A DNA stretch of 64,000 nucleotides from Portulaca oleracea. Taxonomy: Eukaryota; Streptophyta; Magnoliopsida; Caryophyllales; Portulacaceae. The stretch is from contig CM055892.1 in assembly GCA_029582165.1 (NCBI GenBank), positions 10,447,254 to 10,511,253 of the forward strand, written 5' to 3'. Numbering within the stretch: the first letter of the stretch is position 1; every line of letters starts with the position of its first letter. The position numbers were made by a program, and so were the translations under genes. This document shows positions 1-11,200 of this stretch, piece by piece. Below the pieces are notes generated by a model. It saw nothing but the letters and a program-made list of their open reading frames with translations, had not been told where the DNA came from and did no database searches.

Positions 1-390
1 CCTTGGTGAGCATTCGTTGTGTCCACATGTGGTGGAGAGATGGTGTGTAGCAGAGCCTTGACGGACTAAGGCTATGTGAGTGTGTGCTTCAATGTAATCC
101 ATCATGTTCCAAATCGCCGCTAGGGTTTTTCCTACGACGATCCTTATTTGTAGCTGTCTCAAGGACCTTCCGTCTTGGTTATTGAATCTATCAGTAACTA
201 CCCTCGGGCTGTTACTTCTTGTTTTGTTTAGTAAGTGTAACTTGTTCTTTGATGATATAAATATAATGAGGTGTTTCAGTTACACTATGTTTTGATCCTT
301 GGTTTGAAACCAAGGACGTTTGCTCTAACGTCCTTACCTAGTGTGTAGATCTTAATTGTGAAATTCACCCCCCTCAAGGGCCTCAACAAG

Positions 391-402
391 TGGTATCAGA
401 GC
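391..402 (+). other. Primer-binding site (initiator Met tRNA) of short-interior element copy 1
   Basis: TGGTATCAGAGC lies two bases after the 5' LTR end (388). It is the standard plant LTR-element primer-binding site complementary to the 3' end of initiator methionine tRNA. Confidence 0.9.
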
Positions 403-804
403 AGGTCCACACAATAAGAGACTAACCGCTTTGTGGAAAAGATCACGGGGATAGTGAAAACAAAAAAAAATAAGTCACGGACGTAGATGCATTCTGCTAC
501 AAGGACATTGATAAAGAAAAAAAAAGGTTAAACCATAATCCATAAGTCCTTCATCCGAAACAAAATTTGAGGTATGTCATCTGTAAACCATTGATTGATC
601 ATATTGAATTATGGCATGAATTAAGGGGGAGGACCCTCTGTTAGTACTGACAAGTTTATCTAGCGTTGCAGATTTCTAGACAACCTCTAATACATACTAG
701 ATGTTATATCAACAGAGAGATTCCCTATTGACCTTGTGATAATCCAAAAAGGGAAATAGGATTTATTGTTGCTGAATTTTATCTTTTATAAAAAAGGGGG
801 AGAT

Positions 805-1713
805 TGTTGAAGACAGGGTCAAGGTCCATCACCGTGCATCCGCCGAAGGACCTTCGGTTTTGATGAAAGCGAAAATCAGGAAAAGGGAAGTTGTCTAATA
901 TTATATAATCTGATTATACTTCTGAGTATATAATATATATTCTGATTATATACTCAGATTATGTGTATATAATATATATATATATTTTGATTATATATTA
1001 TATATTCTTATTATGGGCATGAATGCATGATTCTTGTTGATATAGAAAGGAAACAAAAGGACACAAATCAAGGGAAATCAATCATGATTGTTGTAGCAAC
1101 AAAAGGGAAGAAATCAACACATAAGGCAAGTTACCATTGGAAGGACTCAAGTCCAAGCATCCAAAGGCATCAATAAAAAGGACGATAGAAGAATTGAGAA
1201 GATAGGCGATTCCACGGAAGTAATCGCGGAGTAAGAAATCCGGTGGGATTTCTCCGAGTGTGTAACCAATTGTTCGGTGGTGAAGGTATCCTGTAAAGGA
1301 CCTCTGGTGAAGGTATAGCCAAGTACCTTGGTGAGAATTCGTTGTGTCCACATGTGGTGGAGAGATGGTGTGTAGCAGAGCCTTGACGGACTAAGGCTAT
1401 GTGAGTGTGTGCTTCAATGTAATCCATCATGTTCCAAATCGCCGCTAGGGTTTTTCCTACGACGATCCTTATTTGTAGTTGTCTCAAGGACCTTCCGTCT
1501 TGGTTAGTGAATCTATCAGTAACTGCCTTCGGGCTATTACTTCTTGTTTTGTTTAGTAAGTGTAACTTGTTCTTTGATGATATAAATATAATGAGGTATT
1601 TCAGTTACACTGTGTTTTGATCCTTGGTTTGAAACCAAGGAAGTTTGATATAACCTCCTTACCTAGTGTGTAGATCTTAATTGTGAAATTCACCCCCTTC
1701 AAGGGCCTCAACA
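805..1713 (+). repeat. 3' LTR of short-interior element, copy 1
   Basis: The LTR starts TGTTGAAGACAGGG directly after the purine tract and ends CCTCAACA. It contains an AT-rich block of repeated TATATTCTGATTATA-like words (about 895-1015) and a conserved 3' part (about 1326-1713) shared with bases 1-388. The five bases after it (1714-1718, ACATT) would be one half of the target duplication; the other half is outside the window. Confidence 0.88.
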
Positions 1714-3729
1714 ACATTGGTGAGAGGAGAGACCAAATGCTTGGCGATGTAAAGTGCATCACACAAGTAGTGATCGCCCGCTCTCGGGTAAAATCCTAGG
1801 TTAATCCTAAACCCTCGTTTTTGGGTTCCCGTGTCAAAAGACCCGTGGAGTAGCCTGGTATGCAAAATGCCTAAAAGAATAATAAAATCATGAAATAAAT
1901 CAACTTTCTCCTTTTTACAATCTCAAATCCGCTCGATTTTTTTAAGTTTTACCCTCTTTTTAAGTTTAAGTCACCAGTGGAGTCGGCAATCTGTAGGACC
2001 CCCGGAAAAGCTCACCATTTTTCCTCGTGGTGCGCTACTTAATGATCGGGAAGGTTGCTTAATCCTTAAATAAGGATATTTTTATTTTATGAAAATCGTT
2101 TTCGAGGGGTGACTTTAATTCGTTTATGAACTACTTCTTTATTATTCACACACTTGAAATTTTATCGAATTAATCTACAAATGACTCAATACAAATTTCA
2201 ATTCAAACCTGGGCCAAGAAGAGAACACATGGGCCAGCAGGGGCCATCCCTGGCCGCATGGCATGTGCTGTAGCCACTGTTGGCCTGTGCGTCTTTGGCC
2301 CAACAGAAAATGTTTATAAAAATTCAAAGGCCACGTGGCCTATGATATTTTCTTTGACATTTTCTCTTGAGCTAGCTCCAGATTAAATATGGGCGTATAT
2401 AAATCATTTTATAAAATTTTTGATATAATAAACATGTGTGTTTAACAATAAAAAATGGAATAAAGGAAGAGTCGCCAGCCGATTTAAGGAAACCGACAAA
2501 CCGAAAAAAGAAAAAAAATGACTCCGGTCTACGAACCTGAATTCCGAATCCAGGGGCAAGGTTATGAATTCGAGAATTAAATAATTCTCGAATCCGCCTG
2601 TTTAAAAACAGACTCTATTAAAGTCGAACTTGAAATGAAATTGAGCGGGGAGAACTTTAATGAATTTCGCGAAATTAACATTTCGAACATGCAAATAAGA
2701 AGAATGGAGGTTGTTACAAAACGATGTACAAGTAATAACACTTAGGGATGAATTACATAATAAAATAGTAAAAGTACAAACCTCACTTTAAGCCTTCATA
2801 GATGGATCCTTTGTGATGAATGCTTAAGATCGGGCCGGTATGGATAACGGGATGGATGCTTGAGGATGATGGATTATGGATAGTATGGTGCTGGTAGTGA
2901 TGAAGGATCGAAAGGAATGATGATGATAGTAATTGAGGGAGAGAGTAGAGAGGATGGATGATAGTAGAGAGTTGAGAGGTGTTGATAATGATTGCTGGTG
3001 AGAAGAGTTGATGAAATGGGTGAGGGAATAGGGGATATTTATAGGTTAGAGGTGAGGTGATGAAGAAGGAAGGAGGGGAGACATGATCTAAAGATCATGC
3101 CCTCCATGCAAATAGCAAGGCCATCTGGTCTTCCTTGGGTCAAAGGTCAAATAGTCAAGGCTGTGATCATGGGATCACAATTGCATGGGAGGAAAAATTT
3201 TGGCGGCAGAATCTGGATCCCTGAGCAAGGCCCCGCGGCCAATGAATTTCCTTCACATGGATAGCCAGCGTGGCAACCCGAGAAGCGGGTTGTGATCATA
3301 AGGAAGGCCCCGCGGCCATCCTTTTTTGTTTTGGGGCAGGCGCGCTCTTGGCCCTCTTCATGGGCCTGGGAGCTGAGCAAGGCCGCATGTCTTTGCTATT
3401 TGGCTAAGCCAACTTCAAATGGTCATAATTTATTCATCTGGGCTCCGATTGAGGCAACTAAAAAGGCGTTGGAAAGCTTATAATGTGTACTTTACTTTTA
3501 TCTAAAGAAATAGGGCCAACGAGACAAGTACAAAAAATGGGATTCGAAATGGTGGGCACATATATGTGGAAAGGGTGAAAAATGAAAGCTTTTGTGGTGG
3601 GTTGTCCCGGTAGCTTTTGATTGAGGAAGGCCCATTGGATTTGCTTTCATTCTAGCCTCTTTTCTTATTATGCTTGATTTGTACACTTGTCCCGATACAA
3701 AATCTGGTGTGTACTAGTATATATAGGAC
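1714..3729. other. Unclassified repetitive DNA, probable LTR-element relics
   Basis: No gene is visible. The segment contains wording like AGTCGCCAGCCGATTTAAGG (about 2470) and a stretch at 2517-2600 that resembles 59918-60000 near the second short-interior element. It also has a purine-rich GAT/GATG tract (about 2800-3060) and GC-rich motifs (GGCCCCGCGGCC) repeated at about 3228 and 3308. I read this as decayed retroelement sequence but cannot name the family. Confidence 0.4.
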
Positions 3730-5205
3730 TCTTTGTAGATGAATATAATCTTTCAAAGTGATATTTCCCATTATTGTGACAGATTTTAAGGTGCCATCAG
3801 GTAAAAAAAAAACCTTTAATAGGATTAGGCAAGGTCTGAACATTATAAAAGAGAGTTAAATTATGGCACATATGGTCACTTGCTCCTGTGTCTATAACCC
3901 AAGAAACATATTTATGGCCTTGGACATTACAGCAAGTGCTAGAGTTACCAGGAAAATTGTTGCTATTTGTAAAGTGAGCAATGGACTTCTCAGCAACATT
4001 TACATTCTTGCCTTTTTGTATGTTTTCCACTTCTTGGGCTGAGGCTTGAATGAAGGAGCTGTCAAATCTTTCAAACCTTGATTGAGATGATTTTGGTATT
4101 TGATTTTGAAGGTTTTCAAGAGGAGTGTCGTGATTTCATAAGTATTGACAGCAATAGCACCCTTGGAGGGAATGTATTTGTTTTTGACATCTCGAGGCCC
4201 TTTGTACCAGTCAAGATATCCTATGATTTGAAAACATTGGTCCTCAGTATGTCCCTGTCTCTTACAGTGATTGCAGAACCTCTTTGATTTGTCATCTTTC
4301 TTGTTCTTGGATGAATTCCTAGCAAGAAAGGTTTGCAAAAAGTCCATGTTCTATGGCACCTCCATTATGGCCTGTTGAGTAACTTACAGCAGATGCCAAA
4401 TCTTTTGTTCCGCCAAGACAATTAGTGATCTGCCTTTGTCTTTCTACTCTTTGTATCATATTATATGCTTTTTTCAGACTAGGTAGAGGTTCTAAAAGAA
4501 GGATTTGTCCACGGATAGCATCATACTCATCATTTAATCTCATTAAGAATTGCATTAAACGTTTGTTTTATCAATGTCATAAGATTGCTTTATGTAGGGG
4601 CAAGTTTCTTTGCAAGTACATTTGACATGCTCAAAAACATCATTCAGCTCATCTCAAAGTTTCTTGAGCTTAGTGAAGTAGACAACTACTGGATCATTAT
4701 TCTGATGTAACCCACTAATTTCTTTTTCAATGTGAAAAGAAGGGGTCCATTAGGTTGGCCAAATCTTTCACTCAATTGATCATATCCCAAAGTTCTTTTG
4801 AAGTCTCAACATAGATGAATGCATCAGATAAGTCAGAGGTCATAGAATTGAGAAGCCAACTTACAACCATGTTGTCTACTTTAATCCATTAATTGTATGT
4901 AGAGCTCATTGCTGCTCGTTTGGGGATCTTTCCTTCAATGAAGTCTAGTTTGACCTTGATCTTGAGGTTTATCTTGACAACCTTACTCCACTTTTGAAAA
5001 TTGGATCATTGAACTTTAGGGTTGTAAGAGGGATGCCAGGGTGATAAGCACTTGAAAGCAATGGGGGGTCATTATTGTATTCCTCAGTCCGCACCCTTTC
5101 TGCAGTTATTAAACTTGTAGCCATAAGAGCAGCAAGGATACTTGAGACCAATTGAAACTTGTCAGAAGCTTCTTGCAAAGGATATATCAGAAAAGAGAAA
5201 ATCAA
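3730..5205 (-). pseudogene. Broken copia gag-protease
   Basis: The minus-strand frames give, in order, a gag N-terminus (DPPLLSSAYHPGIPL near 5080), a gag helical region (LMRLNDEYDAIRGQILLLEP near 4530) and a CCHC zinc knuckle (CNHCKRQGHTEDQC near 4270). These are followed by the retroviral-type aspartic protease motif (WVIDTGASDHMC near 3890) and the downstream strand PDGTLKSVTIMGNITL near 3790. The pieces lie in different frames, so there are frameshifts near 4330, near 4010 and near 3820, plus stop codons in the gag N-terminal half. The product would have been a capsid/nucleocapsid and protease polyprotein. It is now non-functional and lacks everything after the protease. Confidence 0.85.
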
Positions 5206-5266
5206 TCAGAGAGGTAGAACCCAGAGGGTTAGGATCGATTAGAATGAGTCGTAGGCTCTGATACCA

Positions 5267-5469
5267 TATAGAATATTAGCTATTGTATATGTTCTGAATA
5301 CAACGTACAACCTCTATACAAAGAGGAAATAGAAGAGAAGGATAAAGAACCCCAAATAAGAGAAAGAAAGGAAAAGAAAAGAAAAGATACAGCCTAACAA
5401 ACATTAATTAAACTAACTAACAACTAAGTGAACTAACTAACTCACATACAATCTGTGATATATTCTACA
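5267..5469 (-). repeat. 5' LTR of truncated copia element
   Basis: About 203 bp, read on the minus strand from TGTAGAATATATC to the primer-binding site. The ends form an inverted repeat (TGTAGAATAT...ATATTCTATA), with one mismatch in the last bases. The other LTR is not in the window. Confidence 0.75.
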
Positions 5470-6521
5470 ATCACCCTCGTTTTTTGCTGGGTGGAATGCA
5501 GGATGACACTGTTGCTGAAATGCAGAATCACATCCTTTTTGGGGGGTTTTATTGGGTGTTCCCTTCTTTTCGTTTTCATGCATTTGAGGTTTTGCATCCG
5601 GGGTCTGGATCCATCCTTCTTGGGCGGTTTGATAAATTTATGTGGTTTGTGTGATTGATGGGATGTATACATATTGTTTGATTAACCCTTTGCCTCTTAT
5701 CTTAATTAACTTTTATCAATTTTCTCTTATCTCTTCTTAATTGTCCTTTTCTGATCTCTAAGAATAATTTCTTGGAGATGCATTTATCTTAGCTTAAAAA
5801 TCTTTGTCTTCCACTTGGGGAAATAGGAATGGAAATGCACCTCTGGGAGGTTAAATTAAGGATTTTGATGTAATTTATGCAATTATTGAAGCATTTTTAC
5901 CACCTTTAGCTTTGGTTATTGTGTTGCTCTATGAAGCTGGGATTTTGATCTAGTCCTGGGTTTCCTATGTCTTGAATGAAAATCTCATATTATTAGCGTA
6001 TAAGTTTGATTGACTACGTTTGTTTCACATTGAAATATGATGAAATATGTTGTTAGTCAAACAACATTGTTTAGATATAAGCCTATGTTAGGGTGTTCCA
6101 TGTGTTCAACTTTCAATCAAAGTAGGTTTCGTCAGATTTTAGTGTTGACATTAGTGTAGTATTGAACTTTTATTCATCTTGCCCTACAAGATACTGATAG
6201 GGTAATGACATTATCTGCCTCATGTAGTAAACTTTAGTTGATTTAAATGTGTCAGACTCATGTAATGCTTCCTGGGTTTAATAGACTATTGAATGTTGTG
6301 TTTTTTTTCCTATCCAAAATTTTTTTGATTATTTTCGTCATGGTGATGCAGTTGAATGGGTGATTTCGACGTGCTTGTTGTACAAGGGAACAAGAGAAAG
6401 AAGAAGGAAATTATAAATTGAGTGAAACAAGAAATTAGAATACAAACTCAAAAACTAGTTTTTTCTTTGAACTTTTTATTGAATTAATCTGGAAGTTGCT
6501 TATTATTGTTCTAAATAGACA
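5470..6521. other. Intergenic, nothing recognised
   Basis: AT-rich DNA with short open frames only. No splice-linked coding segments or transposon ends were found. Confidence 0.4.
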
Positions 6522-6864
6522 CAAAAATTTGTTCGGAGGTACCCCAATATTTGGGGAAACTATTTTTCGCTACCCCAACTTTTCAAAACTCATTTTGAGG
6601 TACCTTTAATTTTTGGGTTAGTAATTACTAGGTGTTTTCCTAGTCATCAATTTTACTAAGTGACCAAAATACCCTTGTTCTTCCATTCTTGAAGAAATAC
6701 CCTTGAAGAAGAATAAGGGTATTTCCGTCACTTAATAAACTTGATGGCCGGAAAAACACCAAATAATTACTAACCCAAAAATTAAGGGTACCTCAAAATG
6801 AGTTTTAAAAGTTGGGGTACCGAAAAATAGTTTCCCCAAATATTGGGGTCCGAGTAATTTTTTG
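6522..6864. mobile_element. Mutator-like MITE with 8-9 bp target duplication
   Basis: The two halves are inverted copies. The left end reads CAAAAATTTGTTCGGAGGTA and the right end, reversed, reads CAAAAAATTACTCGGACCCC. Both then continue CCAATATTTGGGG. The flanks AAATAGACA (6513-6521) and AAATAGACG (6865-6873) match at eight of nine positions, as expected for a Mutator-type duplication. No coding capacity. Confidence 0.85.
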
Positions 6865-6873
6865 AAATAGACG

Positions 6874-7899
6874 GGGAAATTATTTTTCAATACCCCAACT
6901 TTTCAAAACTCATTCCGAGGTACTCCTAATTTTTGGGTTAGTAATTATTAGGTGTCTTTTCGACTATCAATTTCATTAAGTGACCGAAATACTCTTATTC
7001 TTCTTTTTCCACTTCCTCCCTATCTCCATTAATGAAGCTCAAAAGCAAAATATTTTTTAACTCTTTTATTCCTATTCCAAAATTAAACTTCCTCATTACT
7101 ACTCTGAGCATTGTTGTTGATGGGCAGTGCTATAAGCTACAAGTTTAACATTGGCCTTACACTTGGAGTAACCCCATTACCATTGATGTTTGCTAATTTC
7201 TTCTTACTTTCTGCCCCAATTCTCTAGGTTGACCACCATCTCTCTCTTGGCGATCAGGCCACCAGGCGGTCACCATTCTTGGTGTACGCCACCATAGACA
7301 GCGTGGTCCGCGGCCCGAGCTCGATCCCCACCACCTTCTCGCTCACCACCTGCGGTACATGGCGCCCTTCGAGTCTGGAAGCCATCGCCCACTTGGATTT
7401 GATGAAGGCAGCGAGAGCTGGTTGTTGCGTGTGCTGGTGAAGCCGAACTTTGTGGCGGTAGGGATGTTGTTGGTAGGAAATTGGATTTGTGCTGCTGAGG
7501 CTGCCATGGTTGTACGGTTCTTGGGTGTTGTTTGGTAATAGAGGATTTGTATTGGCAGATTGTGAGATTGATCACTTGATGCAAGTGCAAGGCAAAGGCT
7601 GAATTTGCAGCCTAGAACACTACCCATCAACAATGCTTATAATGATAATGAGGAAGTTTCAATTTTGGAATGGAAAAGAAAAAGGAATTTAGAAAAATTT
7701 TGCTTTTGAGCTCCATTGATGGAGAAGGGGAAGAAGGGAAAAATAAAGGTATTATGGTCACTTAACAAAATTAATAATTGGAAGGCACCTAATAATTACT
7801 AACCTAAAAATTAGGGGTACCTCGAAATGAGTTTTTAAAAGTTGGGGTATCGAAAAATAGTTTCTCCAAAATATTGAGGTATCTTCGAGTAATTTTTTG
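6874..7899. mobile_element. Pack-MULE-like element with about 300-bp terminal inverted repeats
   Basis: The left arm (6874-about 7170) and right arm (about 7570-7899) are inverted copies. They share GGGTTAGTAATTA-type ends and an inner segment reading CCTCATTA...AGCATTGTTG. The outer ends belong to the same family as the neighbouring MITE at 6522-6864. The left terminal 30 bp or so is missing, next to where that MITE ends. Between the arms is a fragment of a nuclear gene for a chloroplast HSP70 (separate entry). Gene-fragment capture by long-TIR Mutator-like elements is the known Pack-MULE pattern. Confidence 0.75.
7254..7507 (-). pseudogene. Captured fragment of chloroplast HSP70 first exon
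   Basis: On the minus strand a start (7505-7507) opens MAASAAQIQFPTNN, which resembles the transit-peptide start of stromal HSP70 proteins. After a frame change the sequence reads VVSEKVVGIELG, then directly RTTLSMVAYTKNGDRLVA and a stop (7254-7256). In intact stromal HSP70 the phosphate-binding loop segment lies between the LG and the RTTPSVVAYTK-like block. That segment is gone here, so the ATP-binding site is deleted. The fragment sits inside a Pack-MULE-like element and cannot encode a working chaperone. The family assignment rests on these two conserved blocks. Confidence 0.75.
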
Positions 7900-8229
7900 T
7901 TCTTTTTAGTACATTGACAAGTAGACCTGAAGTCAAGTTGTCCTATATATACATATACATAATTTTTACAAGTGAATAGTATAATGAAGGATATGCATTG
8001 TATAATAGGTTTATGTAGAATCAAAATATTAATTGAGTGCTCAAGACAAAAAGGTTTTCCATAATTAAAATATGTAATTATATGAAAATATTCATTTTTA
8101 AAATTTCATGTCATAAATTTATCAATCATTATTGTTCAAGATAGAATTCAATTTATAAAATATCTTTCTTCATACTCTGTTACTTTCAAATTCAATTCTT
8201 CAAAAGAAAAAAAATGCATCTCCTAAAAA
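7900..8229. repeat. Intergenic DNA; right part directly repeated at about 12640-13220
   Basis: No gene. From about 8080 to 8229 the sequence (GAAAATATTCATTTTTAAAA, TCATTATTGTTCAAG, TTACTTTCAAATTCAAT) recurs in the same order and orientation at about 12640-13220. There it is split by the MITE at 12719-13144. The two copies flank the foldback element at 8230-12593. Confidence 0.65.
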
Positions 8230-11200
8230 CCAAAAAATTGTTGGGAGGTGCCACATAATTCTAACAACTAAATTGAAGGGGACCACTTTTTTTTAATGCA
8301 CTCAAAGGGGACCACATCTTTAAAGAACTGGTTGCTGGGTGATTTTTCGACCATTTTGACTAAATTCCGACGATGTATATATGAAAAGACAGAAATACCC
8401 CTATGTTGTTTTCAAATAATTGTGCTAGGAGGTGCCATATGTTTCTAAAAACTGACTGGACGGGGACCACTTTTTTCACACCTCTTTTCGACGCTTTCTC
8501 CTCTCCCAAATATCAATACAATCAACCCATCAAAACCATAAACAAACTCATCTTCTTCTTATTCTTCATTCGTCCACCATCCGACCTTCATCACAACTAC
8601 CACTCCAACCACCAACAACACCACCATCACTCGATTCGGCACTCAGCCACCACCGAGAACCACCATGACTATGTTAAATCAAACCACAATCTAAGTTTGA
8701 CACAACTAAGCATAAATCTCTCTCCTCATTCCATCAACATGTCAATCTCTCAATCTGTTTTTTTGTTTTTGGGTCTTAACTCAACCCATCAAGACCTAAT
8801 ACCAAGCAAGTAAGGAGAGAGAAGGAGGAAGGGCATCAGGGGTGGAGTTTGGTTGTCGTGGGTCTGGCCATCGGTCAATACAGATCACTAGCAACAGCCT
8901 CGACGATAGCTGCGGGTCTGGTCGCACGAAATAGAGGAGAAACAAGGATGGTTCAAGGTTGAGTTCGGGTTCTGGGGGTGTTTTTGGGTGTGTAATGCCC
9001 CAAGTCGCTTAGTCCCGAGATTACTCACTAGTTACCAAGCAACCCCGAGATTAGCGTAGCGGAAACTCCGACTCGGGGTATTACCGCCGTCCACGTAAGC
9101 AGACAAGGCCAAATAAAGTCATATTGCCCAAAGTCATATTGCACTTACAACTTACATAAAGTCATATTGCACTTACAACTCTTTAACATCATAACCAACA
9201 ACCCCAAATAAAACACAACTTAAGGTTTACATCCATTCATCAAAATATTAAAAACCATTCCTTATTCCAAAAGGGAGAAATTCATCATCATCATCCAAGC
9301 GGGAGGGTTCTTACTCTTGCTACCGAAGGCCTACCTTAAATTGGAATGGACACCTCAATTTCTTCTACGGACCTGGAGGCTTGTGGCCCTTGGGGGAAGC
9401 ACTTCCTAAAATAAAACAGAAAACTTCGTAAATGAGTTGGCTAGACTTAGTACACATACCCCTACAGTGTAAACTTTTCTAGTTCAATTTATTTCGTGTG
9501 TTTTTATCTCTTTTGAAATGGAAACGCAACCTTGTCATAAAAACCTTGAATAGCCAAGGAAAGAAGAAGAAAAACGAAATAAACATTATCATCAGAAACA
9601 TCATTATCATCATCATAGAACTCAATAAAGACCTCATCATAGACACTGACCAGGTCGTGTGAAAGATACCCGTCGACATCGAAAGTACCTCAAGTGCGAT
9701 TAGCACAATATAACAATAGACCTCATCATTGAAAGAACGAAAATCATAAACTTTCCATGAGTTAGACATCATGAAATCATCATCATAATTCAACATCATC
9801 ATTAAAACACGCTTGTTGAAGGGTAGGCAATATGCGTACCTTGAGAGCGTAGGACCTGAATCGAGTAAACTCGCGTGGGCAAGGATCTCGAACGTGGACT
9901 GGCAATGACCGTACGTAACGTGTGGGAAAAAGAGACATAAAATATGAAATTAGTTCTTGCTTCAATAAAAAGGAAGCTTCCAACTAAGTAAAAAGAGTTT
10001 GGAAGTCAAAGATGGAAAATGGGAAAATTCAAATTTTTCCGCATTTCATATTTTGGCCCTATCTCCATGTAGGAGCGTCGAAATGTTCTAAAATAGGACT
10101 TTTCGAAAAGGGAAACATATTTTCTACAACTTTCCCAACATGGCCAAAGGTAAAAGGCTTGGAAGGGCCCGAAAATAGGCGTTTTACATTCTGGTTCACT
10201 GTAGAATTTCCGGCAGTGAACACGGTGAACAAGGGGATTTTCACGGATGTATAACTTCATGAGTACAAGTCGGAATAGGGCAAACAAGTAGTCTATAGAA
10301 AGCTTGCGGATCATACTACACCCCCAAATGGTTACGTTGGACTTATAGTAACTTTCAGACCTCCCAAAGTGGCCCCAAATAAGGCTTGCTCAAGTTCGTA
10401 ATATGGTTTTGGGGGCTTCTTTAAGGGGGCATAACTTGAGTTCTACACATCGGTTTTGGGGGAGATAAGGCCCAACATGAAACTTACATGAGAGGCTATC
10501 AAAAGATATGGTTTCTTTAGACTCGGGACACTTAAGACAACAACCATTTCCATCCCTTTTACTTGCTCTATTTCATCATGAATACTCATCCATAACTCTA
10601 TCAAATCAGTAAGTATGGTCTCCATGCCATAAAATCCAACATGCAACCTCTCCATGACATTCAAGAAGTCATTATCGGCCTTTACACATAATGTTTAGGC
10701 ACTTAAAACCATCATGCAAAGTCACATTAAGTATCCAAAGCATCATCCAAGCTATTCCACATCCATAAGCAACCAATAACAATCGGTTCTTCTATGAGGC
10801 ATTTCATCGAACACCTTATGTGCATCATAATATACCAACCCTTTCATATCCATAAATTCATCTCTACCACTATGACTATTTCAATAACTCAACTCAAGGT
10901 GATTTTTAGCTTACCAACTTGCCATCAAACATCACATAATCCACATGCATGCTTACTTTAAGTGTGATCAAGTAACATCAAGATGATCCATAACATTATA
11001 ATTCCACTTCACATCAAGAATTCACATACTAGCTATCGTCCACATAATCTAACATCATCTAATATGAATTTACTACACAAGTCAATATGGTTCGTTTCTC
11101 ACTAGAAATTGACATGCATAAACAAATTACAACATTCAAGCACAATTCCACCATTTCTTATTTGATTCATCCAATCTTCAACATACTTACTCTTTAATTA

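Larger units (their letters stand above)
1..1713 (+). mobile_element. Short-interior non-autonomous LTR retrotransposon, copy 1 (5' end outside window)
   Basis: Bases 1-388 repeat bases 1326-1713 almost exactly, so they are the tail of a 5' LTR and the tail of a 3' LTR. The 3' LTR runs 805-1713 (909 bp, TG...CA). Only about 416 bp separate the LTRs. They hold a primer-binding site matching initiator Met tRNA (TGGTATCAGAGC, 391-402) and a polypurine tract (789-804), but no gag or pol. The LTRs are therefore longer than the interior, and the element must depend on proteins from another element. The primer-binding site and the GGGGGAGATTG tract next to the LTR resemble Ty1/copia elements; that placement is inference. 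A second family member lies at 60256-62394. Its size fits neither the classic TRIM class (short LTRs) nor LARD (long interior). Confidence 0.88.
3730..5469 (-). mobile_element. Truncated Ty1/copia retrotransposon (5' LTR, gag, protease start)
   Basis: Read on the minus strand, a short LTR (5469 down to 5267) is followed by a primer-binding site (GCTCTGATACCA on the plus strand, 5255-5266). A gag reading region, a zinc knuckle and the start of the aspartic protease come next. Similarity to copia proteins ends near 3730, so integrase, reverse transcriptase, RNase H and the 3' LTR are missing. Confidence 0.85.

Noticed and set aside
8403..8813. 136-residue His/Ser-rich open frame
   Set aside because: It lies wholly in the left inverted arm of the foldback element, and the mirror arm breaks the frame. 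Composition comes from CAC/CAT repeats.
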